Assembly: GCA_903813345.2 (NCBI GenBank)
Contig: CAIIXF020000006.1
Location: 17,300,348-17,364,347 of the forward strand
DNA from: Owenia fusiformis
Lineage: Eukaryota > Annelida > Polychaeta > Sabellida > Oweniidae
Reading direction: 5' to 3'
DNA: 64,000 nt
How positions within the stretch are numbered: position 1 is the stretch's first letter; each line of letters starts with the position of its first letter. The position numbers and the translations under genes were made by a program. The notes under the pieces were generated by a model. It had not been told where the DNA came from. It was given only the letters and a program-made list of their open reading frames with translations, and did no database searches. Below are positions 49,501 through 59,921 of this stretch, in pieces.

Positions 49501-52500
49501 GCTCTTTGAATCAGAACGTTCGCAAATATGCACTGAAAAAGCACTCAAAAAGGACAAAATTTGATTTGTCAATATTTTCCCACTATGCATTTCGCGTAGC
49601 TATTTGCGTGACACGATAGTTCTAAATCAAACTAATTACTCAATTTTGTTTTTACACCCGCACGCTAAATAAAACAATGACACCAACGTAAGTATTCTTC
49701 TTTGTCATTGCTTTAATAGTCAGTATACCGAGTTTAATCAATAAAAGATTGTACAATGAACAACAAAATTCGGAAACGAGTACTATAGATTTGCTTTCGG
49801 ACCACTGAACAGATTGACCTAGATAATAGCGACGCGTCTTCTTTGGTCTACTGCTCAGTTGCTTGTGGGTTTTCAACGTAACTCTATAATGTAATTTGAA
49901 GATGAATACTTTTATTCAGTTGTTGCATCGATGTCGCAGTTTGTAGTGCGGTAAGACTGGCATGAAAGTATTGAAAGTCGAATGGAATTGTTTTTTCCAA
50001 TATGGCGACTAGTCTACTTTTCACGTGACCTTCTCTTCCGGAATATTTTCTCACTTTTCAATCATCGTTTTCACCATGCTATGAATTAATACAATGAAAA
50101 AAATAGCTGTTATATTAAGATTAATGAGAGATCAATCGTTTCTAATAATTTTTTCTGTACTCTCGTACGGGAATATGAACAAATATATCGTTTGAAAAAT
50201 AGGTGTGAAAATCCCCATGTTAAGCCTATGAGGGAAAATAAGGAAGTATAAATTTGTTCCTCCGCGAACTGCATCATGGGAAATATTTTGCCCTTATAAG
50301 GAAAGATTTTCGCGTCTTCTCTTTTGAAGAGGGAACACACTTTCGAGAATTGTTTTGTCCCCAAGAAAAATTGTATTGGATCATATTAACCTATTTTTGG
50401 TTTCCCGGTTGTTTTATTTGTTTTTTTATTTTTCAAACAATGTACATTTATTAATATAATATTTGTATTATCCAAATGTAACATTTTAGAGGGATGTATT
50501 ATGGAATAACCTACATTTATATATCTTCCCTGTGTGAAACATATGCGCAATCCACAGATTTTTATACATTTTTTTTTTTTTTTTTTTATTATTTTTATAG
50601 ATTTTTATACATGTAGATTGTGATATAAATGTGGAAGAAAATCCCTCAATGTCTTATCCCTCAACAGTGAATTCAGTCAATTATAAATATGTTGTCTTCT
50701 CTAATATTTCTTCTTATTCTATTGAAATGGAAGATACCATACCTTTCCTCCTCTACTGGTTGCACCCCTCGTCAGTGCCATACAGTAACCCGCAGGATCA
50801 ATAGTTCCATCACGTGGACTGTAGAGGGAGCCACCATCAGGGAACATATCGTCAATGAACATGTGAGGGTAGAGTTTCTTTGTCTCCTCAGGGGATAAAA
50901 GATGAGACTCAACCCCATAAGCTTTTCCTAACTGAAATAGTAATTATATTATCAATTTATGACATATACAAAAAGTGCCTATTTGGTGGTGTCTCATGCC
51001 TATCCACTATTTTGTCAAGTTTTTTTACCATTTTAAGATTTTTCTTTCAAATTGAGATATTTTTGGGCATTTGTGGAATCAAAACAGAAAGTGAAATCCT
51101 AGCCCCATGATGTATTTTTAAATAAATAAGTCACCATAACACAATGTGATATCAGTCAAGCTAATGGTTTCTTATCAGGTATTACATTTTATTAATGATA
51201 AGACACAGGAAATAACACAAAATTAAATACTTTCGTTTTGCATCCAGTATTCATAAGATTGAGTGAGAACATTTTACATAAAAAATGTCTTCATTTATTT
51301 CAAGGATTACAAGTACATGTTTTGTATATTTCATGTATTCACTTTCAACAAATTGCTCAGCATCGAAAGGCACACCTGGCACAGGTAACTATATTTGGGA
51401 TAATGCTATTACCAGTACTTGTATTTTGGTTTATTTCATATTATTCTACCAGTGCATTCTTTTTTTCAGCATTAAGAACATGGAAGGATATTTAAAAGAG
51501 AATGTACTTGAAAAGTGCTCAGAATGGTGAAAACCTGTGATTTTGACAGAATTTCTGGTTACGGGCCTGACCAATAGGCGTCTTGAAAAGAAAGACCAAC
51601 TTACAGCAAATCTTGACATATATTTCGGGCAGTATTAAACATACTTGATCCAAAACCATCGGTCCATGTTATATTAGTACTTTATTTTCAGGTGACTGTT
51701 ATTTTGGAGGCAATTACTTTTTCATAAGACAAGGTTGGGGATTAACTTCAAATTGTAATATTCAGATGTCAACTTGTCAAACGTCTTACTTCACTAGAAG
51801 AACCTGGGTTGCATATAGAAATACTGATGACATATGTTCTGTTAGGTCATTGGTGGTTAACGATGTGTATTCCTGTATGAAACGTGTATGTGATACCAAA
51901 GCGAATGTTTTAGATTTCTTCACTGACACTGGACTATGTAAAATTATGCACTGCAGATGGAATTTCAAGACTTGGGAAAATAATTTTAACTTCTCAAATC
52001 AGTTGAGATTATCGGATAAAGTGACTACGTATACATGGCATATAATAGTACCAGAGAAGATAACGAAAACAATCGTAGCATCAACAAAAATATTAATGAA
52101 CAACAGTACAGAATCAACCAGTCAAATTATCACTATGACAACGGATTCTGAAATTGACGGAAAAATCAAAAATGAAACACTGACATCAATCACAGACCAA
52201 ATAAAACCTAAAACACTGGTATTTATATTAGCTGGAACAATGGCAGCACTCTTGGCAAGTATTGCTCTAATTGTGGTTTACGTCATCAAACAAAGAAACA
52301 GAAGGCAGGGTTTGATAACACGGACAATTTCAGATGCTTCAGAACTATCATCATGGGGGTTTTCTATGCGCTCTTCAGTTGTCTCATCAAATAGAAACTC
52401 TGGAACTTCAACATATGTTTCTATAGAGGATTCGAGAATGGTTCCACAGCTTCATCCATATTTCAGAAATAAAAGGAGTGGTCCAGAGAATCTTGGACCG

Positions 52501-55500
52501 TTCCGAGCTGTACAAAAAGAATTAAGTGATTTATTCAAAGAAAATAGTCAGGAAGCAGACCAAGTGGCAGGTGAATATGTTGGTCTCATGCAACCTGAAG
52601 GAACTTAAACTATGATTTAAAGTAATCCAAGCTATTCTAGGGTTGTGGTGTGTTATTCAACAGATATTACATCTGATTAGGGAATACTATTTTATATCAA
52701 AATATTTTAACTAAAAGTACAAGGAGAATAAGATGGACATACAATTACATGTACTGAACATGTATATTAAATTGTCTTACATGATGAGAGATAACGCCGG
52801 GAGAAAAATATTAACTTATTAATATTACAAATTAACTGAATATGTACCTTTAAATACCTGGTTCTATTCATCACAGTTTTTTTTGTATAAAAATGTGCAC
52901 ATAAAAAAAGTAATTGAAATGCAATGTACAGTGTACACTGCAATGTATACAATTATATTATCATGTAAACCAACTAAAGATCTAAATCCAGTATTTCAGG
53001 TACTTGGTGGTCATGTTACTATATTTTGGTAATTTTCTACTTTTGTTTTTATACATTTTGAGGAAGAAGTCACAAATGTGTATGATTTGTCAATAAGAAA
53101 ACAGAAGGGCCAGGAGAAGCAAGTCATTATATTATGTTTTGGCACAATCAATTTTACGAGAAATAAAAATGAGACCTCATTTGTGTTGAAGATGTAAGTA
53201 ATAAGGAGAGACAGTAAGAAAAATAGTAACTGAAGGCACAACAAGTTAAAAGAAAACAAACCCCACAATCTAAGTTTATGAATAAACTAACAAATAAATG
53301 TTAATAAACTTAATAAACTGTACTATATATGTATCACATGGTAGGGTCGCAAAATTTTTCGCTATGGGATCACATTATTTTTGGAAAGAAGAAAATCTCA
53401 CAATTAATATTTCAACTTAGATGTTTCGTAATATAAAAGAAAATCATATCACAAGCTGGGGTCGTAAAAAATTTCGCTACGAAGGTCACACTGTTTTTGG
53501 TTAACTCACAAATAATATTTTAACTCTGTCGATGTCAGATTTTTCGTTTTATCAAAGAAATTCATTTGCAAGTAACCTTTCCAATAACCCTATGAATAAA
53601 AGCTATTGAAAACATTCTTGTTTGCTTTGGGGGATTGTCCTACATTGGGAGGATCAGGTTCAACCATGATATTCAGATCCCCTATGGCGTATTACAAAAA
53701 CTATCTCAAACTTACACTATGCAATCTTCTATAGTCATCCATCCGGACTTTGTTGTTTGCCACAAACAGACCACCATTGTTGATCCAACCAGGATCAATG
53801 CCAGTCTCTGCTTCAAGTGATTCCATGAGGTTGCGGGCGTAAACCAACATGTCAACTTCTACATCACTGGTCCTGAGGTTCCACACGAGACCTTAACACA
53901 ATCAAGTCTTCATAACCAACGTGTATTTTATGGTATTGTACCTTTATTTCCTCCAATACTGAAGAGCACAAGAAAAAATAAGAACAGAAATGGTGGGATT
54001 GTGTAATTTACCTCCCCTACCAAGGTGGATTTCCACCTACTCACCACACCATGTAGGGTGTATTTCTCTTGCATAATTATCACCAGATTTAGACAATTTG
54101 ATTAAGTAAATACTACTGTATTTGCAGTTTATCATTTATACAATAGAAGGCTGCAAATATCAACACTCACAAAACAAATTATTAATGATCTATTAAACAT
54201 TAAACATGGTGGGTGGGTAGGTGGAAATCCATCTACATGTAGGTAGGGGAGATAAATTACACAATCCGAACAGTTTATTTTTAAACTGAAAGAAATAGTT
54301 TGAGCCAATGAAAAAGTTGTCACATGGCCTTATAATAGCATGATGTACCTATAGTTTGTACATACCACTCATACTCATCTCTTCTTTATTCCTAGGGGAC
54401 GATATGATATTTTATCAAAACATCATACTTTCCCTAGGAATAAAACCAATATTCAATCCATCTTAGTAAATAACCTCTACATAAGAATATAACATGTACA
54501 CTAACCTGCACTGTGCCATGAGGTCCCAGATGTTAGTTCATCCCTCTCAAGCAGTATAACATTGGTCATACCCAACTTGGTTAGATGATACAACATGTTG
54601 CATCCCATAGCACCCCCACCTATAATAACTACATCAGCATGGCTTGGTAGAGACACTGGACCTTTAGAGTCCTTAACTTTCTCCCACCTAAAGTGAAACA
54701 TATTGTAGTTGGTTAAATAGCTCATACACCCCATAACCCTATACCATTCTCCAACCCGAAGTGAACCACATTGTACTTAGTTAAATATTTAACACACAAA
54801 ACCCTGGACTTTTATACCACCTGAAGTGAAATACCTTTGTTCCATTTGAAGTGAACCATATTGTAGTAAGTTAAATAGTTGATACGCCCGTAATCATGTA
54901 CCTTTCTCCCATTTGAAGTGAACCATATTGTAGTAAGTTAAATAGTTGATACACCCGTAATCATGTACCTTTCTTCCATTTGAAGTGAACCATATTGTAG
55001 TAAGTTAAATAGTTGATACACCCGTAATCATGTACCTTTCTCCCATTTGAAGTGAACCATATTGTAGTTAGTTAAATAGTTGATACACCCGTAATCATGT
55101 ACCTTTCTCCCATTTGAAGTGAACCATATTGTAGTAAGTTAAATAGTTGATACACCTGTAATCATGTACCTTTCTTTTATTTGAAGTGAACCATATTGTA
55201 GTAAGTTAAATAGTTGATACACCCATAATCATGTACCTTTCTCCCATTTGAAGTGAAACATATTGTAGTAAGTTAAATAGCTCATACACCCCATAGCCCT
55301 GTACATGTACCTATCTCCCACCTGAAGTGAACCATATTGTAATTTGTTAAATAGTTGATATACCCTGTAACCCTATACCATTCTCCAACCTGAAGTGAAC
55401 CACATTGTACTTAGTTAAATATTTAATACACAAAAACCCTGGACCTTTATACCACCTGAAGTGAACCATATTGTAGTAAGTTAAATAGTTGATACACCCG

Positions 55501-56611
55501 TATTCATGTACCTTTCTCCATTTGAAGTGAACCATATTGTAGTAAGTTAAATAGTTGATACACCCGTAATCATGTACCTTTCTCCCATTTGAAATGAACC
55601 ATATTGTAGTAAGTTAAATAGTTGATACACCCGTAATCATGTTCCTTTCTCCCATTTGAAATGAACCATATTGTAGTAAGTTAAATAGTTGATACACCCG
55701 TAATCATGTACCTTTCTCCCATTTGAAATGAACTATATTGTAGTAAGTTAAATAGATGATACACCCGTAATCATGTACCTTTCTCCCATTTGAAGGGAAC
55801 CATATTGTAGTTAGTTAAATAGTTGATACACCCGTAATCGTGTACCTTTCTCCCATTTGAAGTGAACCATATTGTAGTTAGTTAAATAGTTGATACACCC
55901 GTAATCATGTACCTTTCTCCCATTTGAAGTGAACCATATACTGTAGTTAGTAAAATAGTTGATACACCCGTAATCGTGTACCTTTCTCCCATTTGAAGTG
56001 AACCATATTGTAGTTAGTTAAATAGTTGATACACCCATAATCGTGTACCTTTTCCCATTTGAAGGGAACCATATTGTAGTTAGTTAAATAGTTGATACAC
56101 CCGTAATCATGTACCTTTCTCCCATTTGAAGTGAACCATATTGTAGTTAGTTAAATAGTTTATACACCCATAATCATGTACCTTTCTCCCATTTGAAATG
56201 AACCATACTGTAGTTTGTTAAATAGTTGATACACCCCATTGCTCTGTTCTCAGATGGAGCAGGTTCGATTCCTGGCTCAGTCATATTTTCTTATTATTTT
56301 TGAACCAAAATACATATTCCTGATCCCTTTTTATATAACGCATAGTCATACAGATAACTTTTAAGGGTTTTAAATTGTAGATAAAATGTAAAAAGTCCCT
56401 TTAAACAGTTGATACAGCCCATATCCCTGTAACTTTCTCACAGATGAGCTTCCCAAAAGTGATTTACTTTGACTTACTCATATGGAACAGCTGCAGGGGC
56501 CTCTGTGGTTTGATTGGTTGTTGAAGAACAGCTTCTCGCTAACTGTTTGATGCTTGAAGCACGTCCTGGTCTAACCAGCCTGTTCACAGTATTTAATCCA
56601 ACACGTAGCAT
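40595..56611 (-). CDS. SARDH: Sarcosine dehydrogenase, mitochondrial
   Basis: Oxidises sarcosine to glycine and passes the one-carbon unit to tetrahydrofolate in the mitochondrial matrix, with electrons going to ETF. Seventeen minus-strand exons: 56611-56478, 54687-54506, 53891-53716, 50931-50743, 49314-49191, 48764-48559, 47232-47004, 46269-46049, 45521-45438, 45177-45064, 44628-44490, 44169-44059, 43489-43342, 42818-42749, 42128-41942, 41471-41303, 40880-40595. They total 923 codons in frame (922 aa; human 918). The N-terminus [20 protein letters not shown] is a mitochondrial presequence. The FAD site [10 protein letters not shown] (64-73) and [10 protein letters not shown] with His103, the family's covalent flavin position, are present. 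So are [19 protein letters not shown], the aminomethyltransferase-like half ([21 protein letters not shown]) and the closing [23 protein letters not shown] is chosen over DMGDH from the overall match, including [15 protein letters not shown]. The start codon lies two bases after an apparent splice acceptor, so a non-coding first exon probably lies upstream. Confidence 0.97.
40929..41066. repeat. TCAGGCCCGTA-ended repeat, copy A (SARDH intron 16)
   Basis: Begins TCAGGCCCGTAGTCAG and ends in AAAAGTGCTCAGAATGGTG followed by ACTGTATGATTTTG. The same middle with the inverted end is at about 51503-51571, and a reversed copy is at 57618-57712. Confidence 0.6.
42489..42633. mobile_element. 145-bp inverted-repeat element with CTTAG target duplication (SARDH intron 14)
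   Basis: The left end CACTGGCGGATCTGGG and the inverted right end CAGGGGCGGATCTGGG match. The flanks CTTAG (42484-42488 and 42634-42638) look like a 5-bp target duplication. The interior holds a run of about sixteen G and a run of C, which will be hard to sequence accurately. Confidence 0.65.
43205..43265 (+). repeat. Possible tRNA-type SINE remnant
   Basis: GGGTTCGATCCACACTGGGG matches a pol III box B, but no convincing box A precedes it. Treated as a decayed SINE in SARDH intron 13. Confidence 0.35.
43779..43997. mobile_element. AGTAAAACCT-ended fold-back element, copy 4 (SARDH intron 12)
   Basis: Begins TAGTAAAACCTATGAAG and ends TTAAGAGGTTTACTGT, with AGTGGAACACCTCC inside. It also contains three tandem units of GTGGAACACTTTTAGGGTAC at about 43893-43970. 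Confidence 0.65.
44698..44930 (+). repeat. tRNA-derived SINE (SARDH intron 10)
   Basis: TAGCTTAGTGGTTTAGTAGC is a box A with one insertion. GGTTCAAACTC, about 40 bp later, is a box B. An unrelated tail runs to about 44930 (CCGAGTCTGCCAGGATCAC). This is the plan of a tRNA-headed SINE in the plus orientation. Confidence 0.6.
45886..46032. mobile_element. ACAGTAAAACCTG-ended fold-back element, copy 5 (SARDH intron 8)
   Basis: ACAGTAAAACCTGTCTTAGT at the left, and the inverse of GTATACAGGTCTTACTGTAT at the right. The interior repeats GTGAACAC in both orientations (CTCGTGAACACCTG, GGTGTTCACAG). This is the best-preserved copy of the family. Confidence 0.7.
49028..49170. repeat. Dispersed repeat, copy 2 (pairs with 40161-40295)
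   Basis: Same word order as the copy at 40161-40295: GCATAAACATGCAAAATGTCA, GTTACAGATGC, TCAACCACCAAACA. Lies in SARDH intron 5. Confidence 0.6.
49479..50357. repeat. Dispersed 0.85-kb repeat, copy 2 (SARDH intron 4)
   Basis: Close copy of 32068-32912 in the same orientation. Here the element is bracketed by a direct duplication of about 42 bp: AATTGTATTGTCCCCCAGAA at 49431 and AATTGTTTTGTCCCCAAGAA at 50349, each followed by TTGTATTGGA. That is long for a simple target duplication, so the element may have landed in, or carry, a tandem unit. Confidence 0.8.
51285..52608 (+). CDS. Unrecognised single-pass membrane protein nested in SARDH intron 3
   Basis: Two exons join in phase 1: 51285-51384 (ATG, donor gtaact) and 51692-52608 (acceptor ttttcag, stop TAA), giving 338 aa. 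Residues 1-25 look like a signal peptide ([19 protein letters not shown]). The ectodomain has eight cysteines at about 36, 55, 62, 82, 95, 100, 116 and 121. A Ser/Thr-rich stalk with Asn-linked glycosylation sites (NNST, KNET) follows. One transmembrane helix spans about 209-232 ([20 protein letters not shown], then the stop-transfer KQRNRR). The cytosolic tail has three Tyr motifs: TYVSIED, HPYF and EYVGLM. This plan suggests a cell-surface receptor or adhesion molecule, but I do not recognise the Cys pattern and assign no function. An ATTAAA at 52766-52771 could end the transcript. SARDH is transcribed in the opposite direction. Exon 1 rests only on phase and signal-peptide character. Confidence 0.65.
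51503..51571. repeat. TCAGGCCCGTA-ended repeat, copy B
   Basis: AAAAGTGCTCAGAATGGTG followed by the inverted end GGTTACGGGCCTGA. It supplies the right half missing from copy A at 40929. It lies inside the intron of the nested membrane-protein gene. Confidence 0.6.
53342..53575. repeat. Direct tandem duplication of about 115 bp
   Basis: Two units begin GGGTCGCAAAATTTTTCGCTA and GGGTCGTAAAAAATTTCGCTA and share TCACA, TTTTTGG, CTCACAA, ATATTTYAACT and TTTTTCGT in order. They lie in SARDH intron 3, about 140 bp past exon 3 in transcription order. Confidence 0.65.
53996..54267. mobile_element. 272-bp fold-back element (SARDH intron 2)
   Basis: The left arm (GGATTGTGTAATTTACCTCC onward, 53996-54049) is the reverse complement of the right arm (54208-54267), with small gaps. 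The core shared word is TGGATTTCCACCTAC. No coding content. Probably a MITE. Confidence 0.7.
54385..54445. repeat. Short hairpin TTTATTCCTAGGG/CCCTAGGAATAAA
   Basis: Inverted arms of 13-15 bp separated by about 33 bp in SARDH intron 2. It could fold in the pre-mRNA about 60 bp from exon 2. Confidence 0.6.
54688..56235. repeat. 67-bp minisatellite, about 23 units, filling much of SARDH intron 1
   Basis: The typical unit is AAGTGAACCATATTGTAGTA, AGTTAAATAGTTGATACACC, CGTAATCATGTACC, TTTCTCCCATTTG. The array touches exon 2 directly. Read on the coding (minus) strand, each unit contains GGTTCACTTCAAATGGGAGA, which matches the exon-2 acceptor and first bases (CACTTTAG|GTGGGAGAAAG). Several units keep an intact AG|GTGG (for example near 54820, 55320 and 55450). 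The array therefore seems to have grown by copying the splice-acceptor segment. Confidence 0.9.
56236..56290 (+). repeat. tRNA-type box B remnant
   Basis: CAGGTTCGATTCCTGGCTC resembles the T-arm of a tRNA directly next to the end of the minisatellite. No acceptable box A is in range. Probably a SINE scrap. Confidence 0.35.
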
Positions 56612-57617
56612 ATCTGAGTAAATATATGAAGAACATCAGTTACACATTATTCTTTGTGGTGGCTCATCAAACAGCTTAATTTAGTGTTACAAGTATATAT
56701 ATGAGAAAATGTAATAAGGGGAACATATATGCATTTAGAAATGGAATGTAGATGGAAGTTAATGATGTCAAAAACATATGTTTTCTCTCAGTACATTTTT
56801 CAAATTAAAAAATAGTGCATTAATATTCAACAGATTTTTCTCAAACTTGGATCAGAGAAAGTTTTTTCCCTCTTAAATACAATTTTTTTGAAAAATTCAT
56901 GTGTGTAACAAATACACTCACCTATATTGTATTCTATCTGCTGCAGCAAAACTGTGTCAAACACACATGCTATATATCTAGAATGCACAAATACAGGTAG
57001 TATTCATTTCTGTTACACAGTGTGTTACTTAACTTATTGGCAAACCTAGTTGGGGTCACACTGATAGCCCCTCTCAAATATCTTATTGTTATCATTTGAT
57101 CATCATAATCTCCCTGCAAATAGAGACAATATAATAAAAAATTGAATAAAATATCAATGTCAGAGATAGTGAGAAATACTTTACAAATAAAATACTCTCA
57201 TTTAAGTCATAATTTAAAGCTATAAATATGACTATTGAAAGAGTGTCCCTGTGAGTAAAATATTCTGCTGAGATATTTCAAACAAGACATAACGTTCAAA
57301 TGAGGTATGTTACAAATCACCACTAGCTAAAAATAATAGTAAACTACACAAGTATATAAAATGCGAGCAATAATAGCCATTTTATCAAATGGTAAAGTGA
57401 AAAGTCATGACAAAAGGAAGACATGTTATGCCAAAAAGACCAAAGATTATTGTCAGTTGTTTAGTGTGATATCATATCTTTAACTCTAGATTAATCTTGA
57501 CAATCATTAACGTAAATAAAGTACAGTTGGCAATGGACTGTGTTATTTCCTGTTAGAACCAGTTTGTCCCTGATAGACTCCCCTTGAAATTATATTTAGT
57601 ACTCCAGAAATATATTT
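56612..57617. other. Upstream region of SARDH
   Basis: A splice acceptor ends at 56614, just upstream of the SARDH start codon, so a 5' untranslated exon and promoter probably lie in or beyond this stretch. I could not place them. No other gene is visible. Confidence 0.45.
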
Positions 57618-57712
57618 ACAGGCCTATGGCCAGGTTGTTTCTCTCTGGCTAGAAAGTCTTTCAAAATCATGCAGTTTTTCACCATACTGAGCATTTTTCA
57701 CATAATTTTTTA
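57618..57712. repeat. TCAGGCCCGTA-ended repeat, copy C (reversed)
   Basis: Begins ACAGGCCTATGGCCAGG and contains CAAAATCATGCAG, then TTTTTCACCATACTGAGCA, which is the reverse of copies A and B. Confidence 0.6.
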
Positions 57713-57859
57713 GCCAAAACTGTCAAAAAGCTCCTCTTGGCAAAGCTCCCACTTGGTAAAAAATATTAAGAAAACCTTATAATCTATTTTTTGATGCAGA
57801 CCTTACAATATGAAGAAAATAACCTATTCCACTATTCCATATAATGGGTATATCATTTA

Positions 57860-58022
57860 TCACCTCCACTCCCGGGGGGTCACCTCCACTTTCGGGGGGG
57901 GGGGGGGAGTCATAGGCTGAACCCTCAGATATCAATATGTTCCCATACCAATCTGTCAAATTTCAATATGTTCCCATACCAACCAAAATAATACCTCAAA
58001 GCCATACCAAATGTCCAAACAT
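57860..58022. repeat. G-run segment and second copy of the TTCCCATACCAA repeat
   Basis: CACCTCCACTCCCGGGGGG is followed by a run of about seventeen G. Then GATATCAATATGTTCCCATA and CCAACCAAAATAA repeat the sequence first seen at 2704-2790 in the same orientation. Confidence 0.6.
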
Positions 58023-58829
58023 AAGTTATAGATCCACTATACTTAATTTAGAAAAAAAAATCATTGAATCATGTTACTCACACACTCGTTCAAATATGAC
58101 ACAAAGTTTGATTTGCTTTAATATTGAACCAAGAAAAAAATAATTCACATAGAAAAAAGCATTTGACGTTCAGAGATTATTAGACATGCATGCACATGTT
58201 AAACAGAGTGTGTGTTAAAAATTACTGTTGATTTAAAAGATGGCGACACTTCTATAAAAATGAATGTATCATGTAATACAAACAACTTTGCCATCTTTCA
58301 ATGACATTGATAAAAACTTGATATATAAAGCAAGACAGATCGAACATATTATTTAATAATTTATTGTAAGCTTTGATGTGGTCCGTTTGACATGTTTGAG
58401 CTGTTGTTGGTGTCAAATGAAAGATAAGGTTCTTATTAATACATTGGACATACTATGAAATTCAAATGTAAGTCTTTATTTTGCCAAAAAACATTGAAAA
58501 TACGCAAAGTGGGCCTGTCATAAAGTTTTCCATTCCTTTGTACTAAGAGCTTCCAAGCATTTTATCAATTTTTCACTTTTAGAAACACTTGAATTGTCCT
58601 TGCCACCAATCTCTTATCTTCTCAAAGGCTCCCGAGAATGCGTGGCAACAATGGAAGAGAGACTGACTGTTATATGTCTTCTGAACATTTAATATCCTAG
58701 AGACTATAGTAAGTGACAGTGGCGTAGCCAGCAATTGGTGACCAGGGGTTCGATTTTTTATGTATCCACAAATCTCCCCCTTCATCGGTGTACCTCACAT
58801 AAAAGCATTTTTTGTATTTGTTATACATA
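58023..58829. other. No gene recognised
   Basis: AT-rich DNA. CAGTGGCGTAGCCAGC near 58716 resembles one end of a DNA transposon. A possible opposite end (GGTCCCTACGGCTATG) lies near 61788, so a decayed element may span this region with the mariner inserted in it, but the pairing is weak. Confidence 0.4.
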
Positions 58830-59921
58830 CGAGGGGTGATCAATAAGTAATGGACGCTTTTTTGCACAGATGCTTTTTATAGACCAATTCCTTCGATTTT
58901 CTTACCAGTGATACATCATTCAATTATCTATCAATTCTGAAGATGTGAAAACAAAAGATGTAATATATTTTGATATATTTTTATTTCTGTGAAGGATGTA
59001 TAGGTACCCCGGGACCGACATGACGTCAAACATTCTGAAGCTATTTTAGCTTGTTTAACATGCAATGCAGTTGAATGCAGGCTGAACAAAACAAACCATT
59101 ATGGTCATGAATTACCCCATTTTGTCATGTCATAGTTGATTACGAATAGTTTATCATCACTATGTGGTACTATTCATGCCACATTCATTCCACAGGGCCC
59201 TCAACATAAGTTCCATCAAGTGCTACATGCACACAATTCCTCATACTCTTAACTCAAGATTGTGAGACAAGGTTGAATCCATTCTCTGACATGGTAGCAA
59301 GATGCAGTTGCACCAGTTGTTTTATTTCATCAATGTCATTAAACCTGCATCGATCCTTGCTCTATAGAAATAAGTAGTATAGAAATAAATAAGTCACTTA
59401 TGAGCAGATCTGGACAATATGGTGCATTGGCCAAGGGCTCAATTTTGAGGTCCAAGGATATTGTTTTCTGAACATTTTGAGATCTGTGGGCAGGTGCATT
59501 GTCCATATGGAGTAGGGTGTTCCCTTCTCTCACCACCCCTTTCTTCCACAATGCTTTCTCAAATTGACCTGCAAACCCCTTCAATACAACACTCTGACAT
59601 CACAGTACTTTCTGTTTATGTGTTACCAGTCAGCAAAATATTTCAAACAACACAACACTTGTTGCATATAAAAAGTTCAAATCTAACCGAAATTTGCCAA
59701 ACTGGCTAAAAACTGAATATGTGATGTAAATGTCGGTCCCGGGGTATCTGTACCTCCTTCACGGAAATAAGGATATATCAACATGCATTTTATATTTTGT
59801 CTTCAAATCTTAAGAATGGATAGATAATTGAATGATGTATCACTGGTAGAAAAATCAAAGGGATTGGCCTATAAAAAGTATCTGTGTAAAAAAGCGTCCA
59901 TTACCTATTGATCACCCCTCG
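58830..59921 (-). mobile_element. Mariner-type transposon relic with roughly 200-bp inverted ends
   Basis: CGAGGGGTGATCAATAAGTA at the left is reversed at the right (CACCCCTCG), with TA on each side (58828-58829 and 59922-59923), the target of Tc1/mariner elements. The inverted similarity continues through TGATACATCATTCAATTATC to CCCGGGACCGACAT, about 200 bp per arm, which is unusually long. Broken transposase reads on the minus strand from about 59584 to 59195: GNTLLHMDNAPAHRS (catalytic Asp block), then CPDLLISDLF, then after a frame change RCRFNDIDEIKQLV, and a stop before NCVHVALDGTYVEG. The N-terminal DNA-binding half is missing. It is dead as a source of transposase. Confidence 0.85.
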
